Origin: Trissonchulus latispiculum | Taxonomy: Eukaryota; Nematoda; Enoplea; Enoplida; Ironidae | Reading direction: 5' to 3' | DNA length: 64,000 bases | Assembly (NCBI GenBank): GCA_030248195.1 | Contig: JASAND010006569.1 | Span: 1-64,000, forward strand | Part shown: piece by piece, positions 1 to 12,500 of the stretch | Layout of the letters: each line of letters opens with the position of its first letter | How positions within the stretch are numbered: the stretch's first letter is position 1 | Notes under the pieces: generated by a model | Database searches by the model: none | Told to the model about the DNA's origin: nothing | What the model saw: the letters and a program-made list of their open reading frames with translations, nothing else | Made by a program: the position numbers and the translations under genes

Positions 1-1548
1 CATCTATATATCTAAATATATTTTGTAAAAGTTTCAATTTTTCTGTATCCATTTTTTGGGTAAGTGTTTTGATATACTTAAACTCATACCAAAACAAAAC
101 TAAGTTAGCCATGAAAGGTCCGCAGCTAGTGCCCATAGGTATACCAATTTTTTGTCTAAAAACTTTATTTCCCAGTTTGAAAAACGTATTAGAAATTAAC
201 CATTTAACCAATTTGCAAAAGGTTTCGCAATCTAACGCAAATTTAGAATTACGTAGTGTCATTTACAAAATGTGCTGATTTTTCCAACATAATAACCTTG
301 CGATTGGAGGACCCAAATGCCAACTTAGCTGCACCTTCCACTGCTTCCATGATATGAGTGTGTCTAAGGTTTGTATATAACTGTGTGAAATCGTAGGTAT
401 ACACGTTTCTAGCCGCGTTCTTATCTGATATTTGTTTTAACCTATCTAATATGGGTTGGTTATTATCTATTATCCAATAAGGAGAACATCCACCGTTAAA
501 CTTAGCTATGACTTCACTGTATTTTTTGAGTCTTTTAAGTATAACCCTGAAAACTTGGCCTATCCTAATAGACACTTGAACTGCCTTAGTACTAGATATA
601 CTAGATCTAAATTTGACTGGTTTCTTGTGAAATTTAGGAATAAGTTGTATATATGGTAAATTTAAAGATCGTTATCATCTACTGGAAAACCAAATTGTTG
701 TGACTGTTGTTTTAAGTTATCAATTATTTCGTGCATGGATATATCACAGGGTTCGTATGTATCTGAAGTGTTGTTATGTCCTAGACAAACTTCTTTTATA
801 AGAGATTGCAGATAAAATTTTTTACAAATAAATGCGAAGTTTTGAGATGCTTTGTCTACCCTGGTTATAATATATTTACGTTGTAATTCTATTAATTCTT
901 GTTCAGAATACTGTATAATTTCATGGTTGTCCGGATTGTATGACTTTATTTTATCTATAGCTATATCTAATTGCTCTAGTACTTTGCTTATCCATAAATT
1001 AAATTCATCCATGTTATCTTTGTATTTAGAACTAATGTATTTATATATAGAAATACTAAGAGTTCTATTTATTTCCTCCCAATTAATAGGTTTAGGAGGC
1101 TGGTATTTAGTACCTTTCTCAAAAAGACACCTTAAATTTTTGTCCTTAATTATACCGAGATCTCCTGTTATAACATGTAAGTGGTTTTCATCTTTAAAAG
1201 GGGATGTATGACAGTCACATTCTATGTTGTCATTTATATTTACTTTATGAATTGCTTGTAGTTAAACACGTTCATAGAAAAAGGCTTATCGTATGAGAAT
1301 ATTACCATTGGATTTTTATCCAAAGGTTTTGCAATGGTGGGCCAAGCTTTAGAAACGTCTACGTGGTTAAATATACTATTTAGGTTCAAGTAATTTATAC
1401 CTGGATTAATAAAATTTACATAAATTTTAGATCGAACAGGTTTATTTGGTGGTTTTGCCTTATCACTACATGTTTTATAGATTATTAAATCCTTTATTAT
1501 CTCGTCTATTTCTGTTTTATTCCATATGTCCTTCCTATCGTGACACAT
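1..1548 (-). pseudogene. Reverse transcriptase of a retroelement, frameshifted and cut by the window edge
   Basis: Reading the minus strand from 1548 to 1 gives an RT-like protein broken by at least three frame changes, near 1245, 662 and 255. In order one sees an N-terminal part, a Cys/His-containing stretch (ECDCHTSPF, then HVITGDL) around 1210-1130, a fingers-like block RVDKASQNFAFICKKFY around 860-810, LPYIQLIPKFHKKPVKF around 655-605, motif A YTYDFTQLYTNL around 400-360, and motif B IGIPMGTSCGP around 145-110. The catalytic motif starts as FRYID at the very edge of the window, with the next residue lost. Motif spacing is RT-like. The DFTxLYTN and GIPMGT forms are those of Penelope-like and related RTs, but I cannot fix the clade. 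It lies upstream of and antisense to the VAP exons, probably in VAP's first intron. Confidence 0.8.
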
Positions 1549-1687
1549 AAAGAACTTTTGGCCGACTCTTCAGTTCTGAGAAATCGATGTTCAAAAATTT
1601 TTGGTCTACATTGTTCATGTTAGATGTCAGTATGTCAAAAAATTACTGCAATTTTTTTGCTACTTTTGCCAGTTTCGTAAGCTCATG

Positions 1688-1966
1688 CAGGCCCGCACCC
1701 AGGATTTTGAAAAGGGGGGGTCCAAGGTCAAACGCAAGGGGGGTCTGGGGGGCGGAGCCCCCCAGAAGTTGAAGAATTTTTGCATTTTTGCCAAAAAACA
1801 GTACATTGGACGTTTATTTCTTTCAGAAAGGAAATGTTCGCGCCGAAGGCGCAAAATTTTTTTATAAATAGCTGTTTTTGCCGTAAAAATATCAAAAATT
1901 TTCCATTTTGTCATCCCAGAAGGGGGGGTCTAGACCCCTTGAACCCCCCCCCTGGGTGCGGCCTTG
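1688..1966. mobile_element. hAT-like MITE, copy 1 (279 bp, 8-bp TSD AGCTCATG)
   Basis: The ends are inverted repeats, CAGGCCCGCACCCAGG on the left and CCTGGGTGCGGCCTTG on the right. The element is flanked on both sides by AGCTCATG (1680-1687 and 1967-1974). An 8-bp duplication and a CA start are hAT hallmarks. The interior is G/C-tract rich around an AT-rich core and has no credible coding capacity. An inverted sister copy lies at 6988-7278. Confidence 0.85.
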
Positions 1967-1980
1967 AGCTCATGTGAATG

Positions 1981-3143
1981 TATATACAGAGAATAAGCTT
2001 TAAAACGATGTATAAAGCTCTTTCCAACTCCCGAAATTGCGAAAGTTATAGCGGTTCAAAAAATTACTAAAAAAGCACTGCACAAAAGGAAACCAGCACC
2101 TTAACTTTACTAGAAGCGTTGCAGCATTTTCAAAACGCAAAATAAAAATAATGCCATTCACATTTTTAGAAAACAAAAGATATCTATTACTATTTTAGTA
2201 TTCTCTCTGTACTTCAGACAAAATTAAACTTTTTCTGAAAATTACTGTTCTTGTATGTATAAATTCCGTATTGTAAATCTGATTTGGTTATGAACTTAGG
2301 TAACATCAGCTATATACAAAATTGGACTTGTTTAGAACATCGGCTTATAATTCCTTAGCTTGTTGTTATATCTCAGTATAATTACTTTGTTATTGGAGTT
2401 TTCTGATTAAAATGCAAATGGTTTTTGCATGATTGAAATATTATGTATAAATTTTCATCCATTAAACATATAAGCCAAAGTATTTTTCACAAGTTTCAAA
2501 GAAAACCGAAATGCACAATTTCTCCAACTTGAGTTAAACAAAATTTCTTCCGTTTAGCTAGCTTCATCAGGATTTTTAAATTTTAAATGACGTTTCTTCA
2601 AAAGATTTTTAAAAACCATTGCTATTTGTTCCATCCATAATTTTTTAGTAATTCTGTTGATCTGCGCACTGGATTATATAATTACTAAACAAAGAGCAAC
2701 AAACTTACGTAGTCCATATTTAAAGTCCAGTCTCGATTTAAACAATTAAAAAGATTAAATTTAAGCTAAAACTGACATTTGATTATACAACAGCGCACTC
2801 TATAATTTTGAAATAGCATAGGTCGACGGTAAGGCTTCAATAATTTCAATTCAGCATTAGGTACTCTTAAATTTAAAAGTTTCGGCGGTCTTGTGCTATC
2901 TAATCTGAGTTATTAAGTATTATTTTTGTTTTATAATATATATATTAATATTCATAACAACGATACATTAGACATTATTATTACAAATTCAAAACATTCT
3001 AAGTATATAATGCAATAGCGCCGCAGGCGAAAATTTCTGTATAAGTAATATTCTGGTTATAAGAGAATTGCAGTTTTTTCAAAAAGTTTTAAAGAAGTTT
3101 GATAAAATTTTTGAAAATTTTAATAAAATTTTGCTTTTGATAA
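1981..3143. other. AT-rich stretch without recognised features
   Basis: No credible open reading frame, RNA gene or clear repeat is seen here. It should be intronic to VAP if the VAP first exon lies beyond the left edge of the window, or could hide the short first exon, which I could not identify. Confidence 0.5.
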
Positions 3144-3245
3144 TAGGCTAAAATTGGTTCCGGTTCCGGTACGTTTTCAAAAACCGGAACCGGAACCGGA
3201 ACCAAAAAGTACCGGAACCGGAACCGGAATTCCGGTCGATCCCTA
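3144..3245. mobile_element. Short hAT-like remnant made of GGTTCC/GGAACC words
   Basis: About 100 bp of repeated GGTTCC, then its complement GGAACC, bounded by TAGGCTAAAATT on the left and GGTCGATCCCTA on the right. The inverted TAGG/CCTA tips and word-array interior match the other hAT-like MITEs in the window. No convincing target duplication is visible. A related GGTTCC stretch occurs at 18670-18735. Confidence 0.45.
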
Positions 3246-3403
3246 ATAATTGTTTAAAAACTGTATTTTAGCTTTCTTTTAGAATAATATATATTTATTT
3301 ATTTATTTATTATGTTACACAATTTTAATTTTGGATATATACATTTTCGTTTTATCATTTCTACGTTGGACATGTTCTTGTGTTTGTGTTATTTGGATTG
3401 TAG

Positions 3404-3556
3404 GTCCCTTCACAGAGGTTGTCACTAGCTATTTGAAGCTAAGCAATCCGACTGATAGAAAGCTATGCTTTAAAGTAAAGACGACAGCTCCGAAGCAGTA
3501 CTGCGTTCGCCCAAACTCTGGTTTTATTCCTCCTAACAACCATGTTAATGTTGCAG
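3404..3556 (+). CDS. VAP exon: MSP domain, N-terminal half
   Basis: The acceptor is ...TTGTAG just before 3404 and the donor is GTTAGT at 3557. The 153-nt exon starts with two bases of a Gly codon and ends with one base of a Val codon. It carries the MSP signature [17 protein letters not shown] and the conserved proline of VRPNSG, equivalent to the human ALS8 site. Confidence 0.93.
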
Positions 3557-6500
3557 GTTAGTACGTTGTTTTTCCTGTGTCAGCATTTTAGTTTTCAGTT
3601 GGAGAAGCCAAATGTGTTGCACAATTGTTTAGGAGTGCGCTTCTGGTAAGGTCCACGTTGATTCATTGCAAAACTTAACTTTGGATTTTTACAAGTTGTG
3701 ACGTTCACAGTTTTTATGTATATAGCAAGGTTAACAAAAAATCTCCCCACCCTGACTCACAGGAAAGTAGCAGAGACCCAATTTTTTCCGTGATGGTAGC
3801 CACATCTTGTCATTACAGCCTGTGAGTAGCCCCTAGCCCTATCCTATCCATGCGTTCAGGGCAGTCTTTTAAGTGAGGGTACCCTAAAGTGACCTTACAT
3901 TCATGACCGAAGTTCGAATTTCGGCTGCTAGTTACAACGGCAGGGTATTTTTTAGGGATTTTTTCCGGGGGGGGGGGGGCCGCCCCCCCCCCGGCCCCCG
4001 GGGGGGGTAGAAAATTTAGGGGGGGGGGGGAAAGAGTTTTTTGCTTAACTGAGCCAAAAATGGTATTTTTTGCCGTATTTTGCATGGTGAAACGCGAAAA
4101 GTTCTCAAAATGCCAGGATTTAAGCTAAAAATAGCTATTTTTACGAAAAAATCTCCGGCGAAGCCGGAAAATTTTTGAAAATTGGCCTAGTTGTGGCAAA
4201 AATTTGGGCCTCCAAAAAATCCCGGAGGGGGAAGCAAAAATCCCGGGAGGGGGCGATTTCGGGGGGGGAAGGCATTTTCGGGGGGGGGGGGGGAGGTCAA
4301 TTAATGGGGGCCCCCGCCCCCCCCCCCCCTGTAAAAAGTACCCTGCACGGGAAGACCCTAGGTATTGTCCCAATGACATGTCCTGAATGTGCGCTATCGA
4401 CACATATAGAAGTTCCCGCAGGGTTTGGAGTCTCGGTCTCGCCCAAAAGCCGAGACTGCCCTGGTCTCGGTCTCGGTGAAATCTCGGTCTCGCCCAACCC
4501 TGGTTCCCAGTCGGACCTCTGAGCCGTTAAAATTACAACAACTAAAAAAATCATTTTTATATTTTGTTACTGAAGTCAGAATAGCAGCCAGAGCAAAACT
4601 AACGCCAAATTCAAGCTCATTGACCTCGAAAACCTTATAGAAGTTGTTTTTGAGTTTGCCTGACACTTCTGGGAGTCCAACCTGGTCACCAGTCGGACTT
4701 GAACCGTCTAACGGTAAAGGTGATTCCAGAAGTCAATATTAGACTATAGCTACCTAAAAACTAATGCCAGATTTGAATTCTGCTGCACTAGAAAACTTCC
4801 TAGCACTTGTTTGTAGCTGTTGGGACTGTTCAGTTGGTACCTGGAGGCTCCGGAGGGGTCCGGCAGGGGTCACGTGACCATGGCTCATTTCCCACCAAGA
4901 TACGAAGTCCTCATCATCATCATCATTAGGGCCAGGCGGAGCGGATCCATACAGCTGAGCAGTTAGTCTAACCGCCCAGTACCCTTCAGACCTATAACAC
5001 CCGAAGGGGCCCCCAAAGGACAGCCAAGCCAAGGGAACAGTCAAAATGTCTCCGCCGCGTAGCCTCCTTAGCTGGGCAGGAGAGGATAAGGTGGTCTAAG
5101 GTTTCGATCTCCTGGGAGCAGTCTGGGCACAGGTCGGAGGGGCATGCAGTGGGGTTGATTTCATTCCGATATTGGGTTAAAAGTAGGCTTTTTCCGGTTC
5201 GCAGCCGGGACAGGATGATTCTGTCACTTCTTGACAGCCCGGCTTCGTTGGACGATGGGACAGGGCCTCTGCCACCAAAGATAGACCTTGTTCGGTCATG
5301 GGAAATGCCACTGCCATTTTTGGGTAAAGTGCCGCCTGAGCACGGCTGACGCTGTAGGATAATCAATTGCAATCTCGTCTTGAACCATCTTCCCTCCATT
5401 TCTCGCTAGTCTGTCGTCCATTTCATTTCCGGAAATTCCACAGTGACTGGGAATCCAGATGAGGCTAGCCGCTATGTTTCTCCTGTTAAGACTAGATGAT
5501 TCCAGATGGCAGTTTCCAGATACGTACATGGCAAAGCAGGTCCTCCAGACAGTTTCTGCACCGCCGATAGTGAATCCGTATAGATCCGGATCAAATTAGT
5601 TCGGTGCAGCTTTCCATGTCTTAGGAGTAGGACCCAGTCTAGGGCCTTTTTGATGGCAATGAGCTCCGCTCTATAGCTGGAACAGACAGTTCCAGCAGGG
5701 AAGGCGAGGTGCCTTCTACGCTCGGTGAAGGTTTCCACAACATAGACGCCGCTGCCTCATCGTTCAGTTCCGCTTTTAGCGGATCCGTCAGTCGTCGTCG
5801 TCGTCGTCGTTAGCGGCCGGCAGAGCGTATCCATATGGGGAGCCTCTACCTCCACGTCCAGCACACGTCTTAGCAAGGCGGACCACAAAGGGAAGCCCGG
5901 AATAGGGCAATAGAAGGGGTGCACCCGTTCGGGAGCCTAATTTAAGGACAGGAAGTATCCAGCTCCGACATGACTGAAGATAAAAACAGAAGGGTAAAGG
6001 ATCAGCCATGCCCCGCAGAATTGGAAACCATTTAGCGCCGTTGACCAGACGGATGCCAGGGGACCCCTGTGGGGATCTCCATTTGATGGGGTCCATGTCC
6101 ATCGGATTTCCCACGGAGGCGGTTCCATTGCCCCCAATCCGTCAGTCCATATGATGTAGTCAGCGGGCTTTTGGTTGCAGAGGTTCTGCAGTGCGATGGT
6201 TCTCTTTTCAGGAGGGGAGAGATTTCTGCACGAGGTAGCAATTGATGTGTCGGCTTCCAAAGTTGTTTCCTGGTGCCAGGGAGCAAATGGTGGGAGTAGG
6301 CTGACTGGCTCGCGTGACCGCCCCGCCAGAGGAAGGAGTTTCATCCACAATTTCAGCCGTTCTGGATTGCCAACTAATCTGGGTTTTCAGGATTCTGTGC
6401 CTGGTGCTGGGTCGAGCCACTGTTGATCGCCGGACTCTATCTTCAGGTAGCCGCAGGCTCTTCTCGTACATTTTGGAGGCCAGGTATTGGTATATGAGTT

Positions 6501-9500
6501 GGAAGGGTTGGACACCGGCCTCCATCTGTAGAGCTTCGATAGGGGACGAGCTATGGCAGCCAGAAATAATTCTACACGCCTTATTCTGGATCTTTTCAGC
6601 TTACTGGAGGTGAGTTGGGGCAGTCGAAATGCCCCAGATTCCGGAACAATATTCCAGGGCGGACCTTGCAAAGGTCAGGTAGACAGAACGAAGGTCTTCC
6701 TTGCTGAGTCCCCAGTCTCTTCAAGCAAGGGCAGACAGGTTACGACAGACGACGTTAGACGTTACGTCTATGTTACGTTACGTCAGACGTTACGAGACAG
6801 CATACGAAGTCCTAAGCTTCTCTACCAAACTGCCTGGAAATAAGGTATAATCACTCACAAACACGAAAGAAATACGGTTTAGCCTTTAAAACGGCATTTT
6901 AGAGCCACCAGACTTCATACTGGTCGCTGCCGGGCCGGGAGCCGTCAGTGACCACTAAGCCTTCGGCGGGTCAGTTGCCCCAGTAGGCAAGGCCGCACCC
7001 GGGGGGGGGGGGTTCAAGGGGTTCAAAGGTTCTATACCCCCCCTTTTGAGATGACAAAATGGAAAATTTTTGCTATTTTTATGGCAAAAACTGCAATTTT
7101 TACAAAATTTTCGCGCCGTCGGCGCGATTATTCACTTTTTACAAGAAATAAACGTCCAATGTACTGTTTTTAGGGCAAAAATGCAAAAATTCTTCAACTT
7201 CTGGGGGGTCGCCCCCCAAACCCCCCTTATGTTTTACCTTGGATCCCCCCCCTTTTCAAAATCCTGGGTGCAGGCCTGCCAGTAGGAACACTAGGTTAGC
7301 TGTTTTGAGTTTTATATATATATACGTTATCCAAAACTGATGCGAAAACATTGCTAACTGCTCTCTGGGATCCGAGCCGCCACTGATTTATTTTGTTAAC
7401 GGGTGATTGTTTTATTACACCTTTAACAAAAAATCACACATTTTCGTCTACTGCAACTACTGGTAGGTCGTAGAGCAACGAAACTGGGGTGGTGTAAAGC
7501 TTAGCCCAAGACCTATCCGTGAGTCCTAAAAGCAATCGATTTGATTTAGTTTTGCGAAAGTTCTAGCCATAAAACCAAATTTTGACCTTTTTTGTTAAGC
7601 TTGCTATATACTTTTAAATTATATATTGCCACAACTGCAGAAGCAGCTAAGTTGAGTGGTTTCCATAAGCCAAAACATTTGAAAACTTATACCTATACCT
7701 TCTATATATATACGTACGTATATATATGTACGTATATATACCCGGAGGGAACTAATCTCTGGAGCTCCTGCCATTCTCCTCCAACCCAACCAAGTTAGCC
7801 ATGTTCTGGTTTAGTATTTGCTGTATAACGCTGTGCTGATCATGTCATAGATGCTGTGTTTTTTCGTCAAAACTATTTGCGAACTTTTACGCAGTCCTCC
7901 AAAATTTTTTGCGGAATTTCGGAACATTCTTATTTTTTCGTTTTTGTAACGATAACTAATGAATTGCAGTAATTTGTGTGTATTTAAACACATTTTTAAC
8001 ATTTAACGCGTAGTATTAACCAAGTTACAACTATTTTTCGAAACTTGAAGCATGTGTAAGTCTGTTTTTACAAGTATATAAACTTAATAGTGAAGAGAGA
8101 CGCCGGGGTCTGGAGGCGGAGCCCCCAGAAAGCTGAGAAAATTTTGTAAAACCGAGAAAAATCCTTAGTGGAAATGGTCAAAAGTTTAGTTTCGGCAGTC
8201 AGTATTATCCTAAAATCTAAGCAAACTGCTAAAGGCTAAAACAGTTGAAAATTATGGATTGGCAAATTTTTCTCCACGAAAACAATTTCACTCCATAGCT
8301 GTCACTATGCATTCTAACTCGGCTAAGATTGAAAGGTGTCTACGTATATATAAATATACGCGCCGAAGGCGCGAAAATTTTTTTGAAAATTTCATTCAAA
8401 AAGTATCTGAAACACGTTCAATTTTCATCTGTGACAACTAAATTTCTACTCATGGCCAAAAATTTTTGAGGAACTTTACGCAGAGCTCCGAAAAAAGTTG
8501 CGGAATTTTAAAAAAATGCGGAATTTCGCAGTTTTTTTTCGCAAACAAAAAACAGCATAGATATACCGGACTTGTATATGATAGCTTAGCCAGTAACATG
8601 TTATTTCTTAAATGTTTTAGTGATGCTGCAACCGCTAGAAGGCAGCGTTGATGATAGACAGAAGCACAAGTTTATGGTCCAAACTGCGTTTGTTCCTGAA
8701 GGAGAAACTTCTTTGGATAATATTGTGAGATTTCAACTACAGTTCAACTGTTGATGAAAACATTATTAAATATATACGTATCGTCAAGTGGGAAAAATCC
8801 ACTTTTCAGATTTTTGGCCAGAACTTTTTCCTGCTTTTTGAGATAATGAAATATTGACTATACAGACAGCTAGGCCTAGTCGTAAGCTTTCTTATGAGCT
8901 ATAGAAGTAGAGAACACCCTGGGCTTATTCTACTGGGGGGGGGGGCGGGGGGCCCCCATAAACACCCTTCCCCCCCAAAAAATCGCCCCCCCCCAAAAGT
9001 GGGTGCCCCTTTTGGTACCAACTTTTGCCCTGAAAAAATCGCTCGGAAGGCCATATTTTCAAAATTTAAAAAGTCAAGATTTTTAGTAGATTTTAGCCTA
9101 TTTAAGCACTAAATCCGCTTATTTTTGGCAATTGCTATAAAAATAGCGCAATTTTTTGCATGTTTTTAGAAAAATTTTGAAAAAATTTCGCCCCCCCCCT
9201 AAAATGACTTGCCCCCCGAGGGGGCCCCCCAAGGAGCCCCCCCCCCAAGAAAAAATCCCTAGAATAAGCCCAGAACACCTCTCTAGGGTGCGCCGATAGT
9301 GAGAAAAATTGTCCCCAAAATGGCGGGAAAACACCAAACCCCAATGCGGGAAGAACCCATATGCGGGAATACCCACCCCGAAAATTTTTTTGGAAAGCTG
9401 CCAGGAGCATTTCTGAACGTTCCAAATGAAAGAGCGGGTTGTTTTTAGCATCTCAAAATATATTAGTTTTTGTTGAAAAATTGAGGTCAGTGACTTTTGA

Positions 9501-12500
9501 AAATTTTGTATCTTTAACACATAAACATAGGCAAATTTTGGAAATTTTTAAAAATTGTTTATTTTCCGCAGTTTAAGCACCCTACTGTGTAGAAAATGCG
9601 TTTCTCTCTTATTTAGAGCCATACTAGAACCATTTTAGGACAAAAATAAGTATTTTTAGCTTAATTGAAATTTTGGCTTGAATTGGCACCATGTCCGATT
9701 TTGACCCCCTGGAGCACTCACAAGAGAACGAACCCAGGTAAAACCTATACCAATTTAATCTATAGGCTCTATTAAACAAATGTATGTATTTGTTTGGCCT
9801 TTCCTGCCAATGCTTAGAAAAATATTCAATTTTGAAAAGTGGGTTTTCCCCATGTGGATTTTTCCCGCCGACTCCAGGTCTTCCCCAGGTCTCACCGGAG
9901 GGGTTAGAGCAGTGTGGAATATATCATCATGAAGCCCAACAGATGTCCTACACATACATACAATCCGCTTTGGTCTGTGTTATTCCAGTAGTTCAGGGTG
10001 GTCAGGCAAAATTTGTCAAATTTCGGCACTTGGACGGACCAAAACTTTCGAAAATTTCAAAGTCCCAAAATATGTGCAGGGAAGCAGCGGGAGCGATAAT
10101 AATACAGCCTCTGGGTTATTTTGGATGCTCTTCAAGATAGGCTATTAAAATCCTATATAGCTCATACAGGTAGCCCACACTGGATGGAGGTGGGTTTTTT
10201 CCGCATTGGCGAGTGGGTTTGACTATACATTGTGCATGCGCTTGCGCTACCCAGGGTTCGGGGAGGGTTGGTTACTGTCTGGTTTTATTTGAAAAGTTTT
10301 TAAAATGGATGGTGTGCATGAGGGTCCCGTCATTGGGAGCGCAAGTTGAGTGAAAATAATTTCCTGTCCGTTTTTAGAAATTTTAGATATTGTACAGGAA
10401 TAGCAAAATTGACTACAGTATACGTAGCTCAAAGCAAAGTTAATTTTTTGCGGAGTTCGCGAAAAAGTTAGCGAACTTTGCGAAATCATTAGCTAGCTAG
10501 TTTGAGGGTTTTTCCATATCTACCAAAAATTGGCAAAAAAATTTTTAAATCTAATTTGGATTCAAGATTTGCAGCCTTCGCGAAGTTTGCTAAAGTTTAG
10601 CGAAGTTCGCATTATTTCGCGAAATTTGCCAAGATTTTAGCGAATTTCGTGTAGGTTTTAGCGAAGTTCGCGAAGATTTTAGCGAAATTCCTTCAAACTT
10701 CGCAATGTCGATTTCGCAAAATTATGCGAACTTAGCAAAACTTTAGCGAACTTTGCTAAACTTTAGCAAACTTCGCGAAGGCAGCAAATCTTGAGTCCAA
10801 ATAGATTTTTAAATTTTTTGCCGAGTTTTGGTAGATATGGAGAAAACCCCTCAAATCAGCTAGGTGACGACTTCGCGAAATTCGCTATTTTTTCGCGAAC
10901 TTCGCAAAAAATCTGCAACTTTATTTTGAGCTATACTGTAAATGAAGAACAATACCTTTTTATTGGTTTTAATCAGTAAAAGTATATACCTATTATATGT
11001 ATCAGGCTATATCGGATAAAATCTTGGAAATTAATGGTTAGTTGTTTGTTTTGGCAGTTTCCTATGTCTTGACTGGGTTTATTTTAGGAAACAATATGTG
11101 TAAGTGGGGGAATAGAATGTTGAATGTGGCAATTTCTAGGCACCCTAGGGTGAGTGTGGGGGAAGCCCAATAAGTATTGGGGGCTAGTGGGAGGAGGGAG
11201 GTGCTCGAGCGGGGGGCTCCAAAAAAGTGGGGGGGCCTGCTGAAGTAAACCCGGCTTGACAGATTTTAATTGCTAAGCTGTTAAATAGATTGGATTAAAA
11301 TTATCTCGTGACGTTTTCATCAGCAATGGTCATTAAACAATGTTGAACTACAAGATATAGTGTAGAGCGCTCCGGGAAAAAACCCAATCTGATATGCGGA
11401 AAAAACCCATCGCCAGTGTGAGTCACCCATATGAGCTAGATCGAATTTTAATAGCCTATCTTAAAGAGCGTCCAAAACTACCCTAGAGGGTTTATTACTG
11501 TAGCTCCCACTGCCTCTCAGCAAATTTTTTGGGACTTTGAAATTTTTAGAATTTTTGGTCCCAACATGGGGGTTAGGCAGGGTCAACTTTGGGGGGGGGT
11601 CACCCTGAACTACTGGAAAGACTTAGCCCAAAACGGATTACAGTTTCACAGAGGATATGTCTCGAACTTCACGGTGGTGTATGCAATTTGGCTCAAGTGC
11701 CTGTGGTGCGACCTGGGGGTGACCTAGACTCGGCGGGAAAAAACCCATGTGCGGGAAAAAAACCCAAATTTCAAAATGAAATTTTTTTCTAACCATTAGC
11801 AGCAAAGGAAACATTCATGCATTTCTTAGCTCAGTAGAGCCTCCTGATTAATTTGGTATAGATTTTACCTAGGTTCGACCTTCCATGTGAGGTCCAGGTG
11901 GCCAAAATCTGAGATGGTGCCATTTCAAGCCAAATTTTCAAATTTCGCCAAAAACCTCGAAATTTTTCACTAAAATATTTCGGGTTTGGCTTTAAATGCA
12001 ATAAAAACACGTTTTCTATGTGATAGGATGCTTAAACTGCAGAAATTAAGCAAATTTCAAAAATTTCCAAAATTTGCCTATGTTTTACGTGTTAAACATA
12101 CGAAATTTTGAAAAGTCAATTTTACATGATTTTTTGCAAAAATATTGATATTTTGTTATTCAGATGTACTAAAAATGACCCGCTCTTTCGAATGGTATAG
12201 TCAAAACCGTTCTGGCATGCTTGCAGCAAAAAAATCTACTGGGTTTTTTCCCGCCCATGGGTTTTTCCCACATTGGGTTTTTTCCCATTGGTTTGGTCGA
12301 AAATTTCTCACCAACGGTAAGCGCTAGAGAGACGTTTTATGGCTCATTTTGAAGCTCTTTGCAAGGCCTCATGGTAGTTATCGTTAGATTTTCGATTTGT
12401 CGCTTCATAAAAAAGTTAGCCAAAATTCGAAAATTTGGATTTTTTCCCGCCGCGCTATATATGATGTATATAAAGTGTATATAATGTAATCTGAAACAAT

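Larger units (their letters stand above)
4754..6735 (-). pseudogene. Decayed non-LTR retrotransposon: RT C-terminus plus RNase H
   Basis: On the minus strand, 6731-6500 reads [19 protein letters not shown], then an in-frame stop, then [14 protein letters not shown] and [17 protein letters not shown]. This is the typical region after the LINE RT thumb. Further on come RNase H pieces: TDGSAKSG (about 5780), [16 protein letters not shown] with [12 protein letters not shown] (about 5680-5555), [19 protein letters not shown] (about 5460-5405), then the usual tail [15 protein letters not shown] and [19 protein letters not shown] (about 5230-5070). Frames change near 5530 and 5320 and stops interrupt. 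It is 5'-truncated at about 6735. The I/Jockey/R1-like non-LTR groups with RNase H fit best; the clade is not assignable. It lies antisense inside a VAP intron. Confidence 0.85.
8771..12465. repeat. About 3.7-kb imperfect giant inverted repeat (foldback-type element)
   Basis: Anchors pair across a centre near 10.7 kb. GGGAAAAATCCA (about 8790) pairs with TGGATTTTTTCCC (12436). CTCTCTAGGGTGCG (9281) pairs with AAGCGCTAGAGAG (about 12319). GGGTTTTCCCCATG...CCCGCCGA (9841-9871) pairs with TCGGCGGGAAAAAACCCATG (11736). TAGGCTATTAAAAT (10138) pairs with ATTTTAATAGCCTA (about 11445). Arms are about 1 kb each and diverged, and have no coding capacity. A separate MITE (8919-9271) is nested in the left arm, and a second inverted repeat forms the loop (10414-10940). 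Confidence 0.75.

Noticed and set aside
3813..4403. Proline- or glycine-rich frames over poly-G/poly-C
   Set aside because: Homopolymer artefacts inside the CAGGGTA MITE.
10247..10979. Possible genes inside the 3.7-kb inverted repeat
   Set aside because: Short frames follow the repeated GCGAAGTTCGC words and lack domain features.
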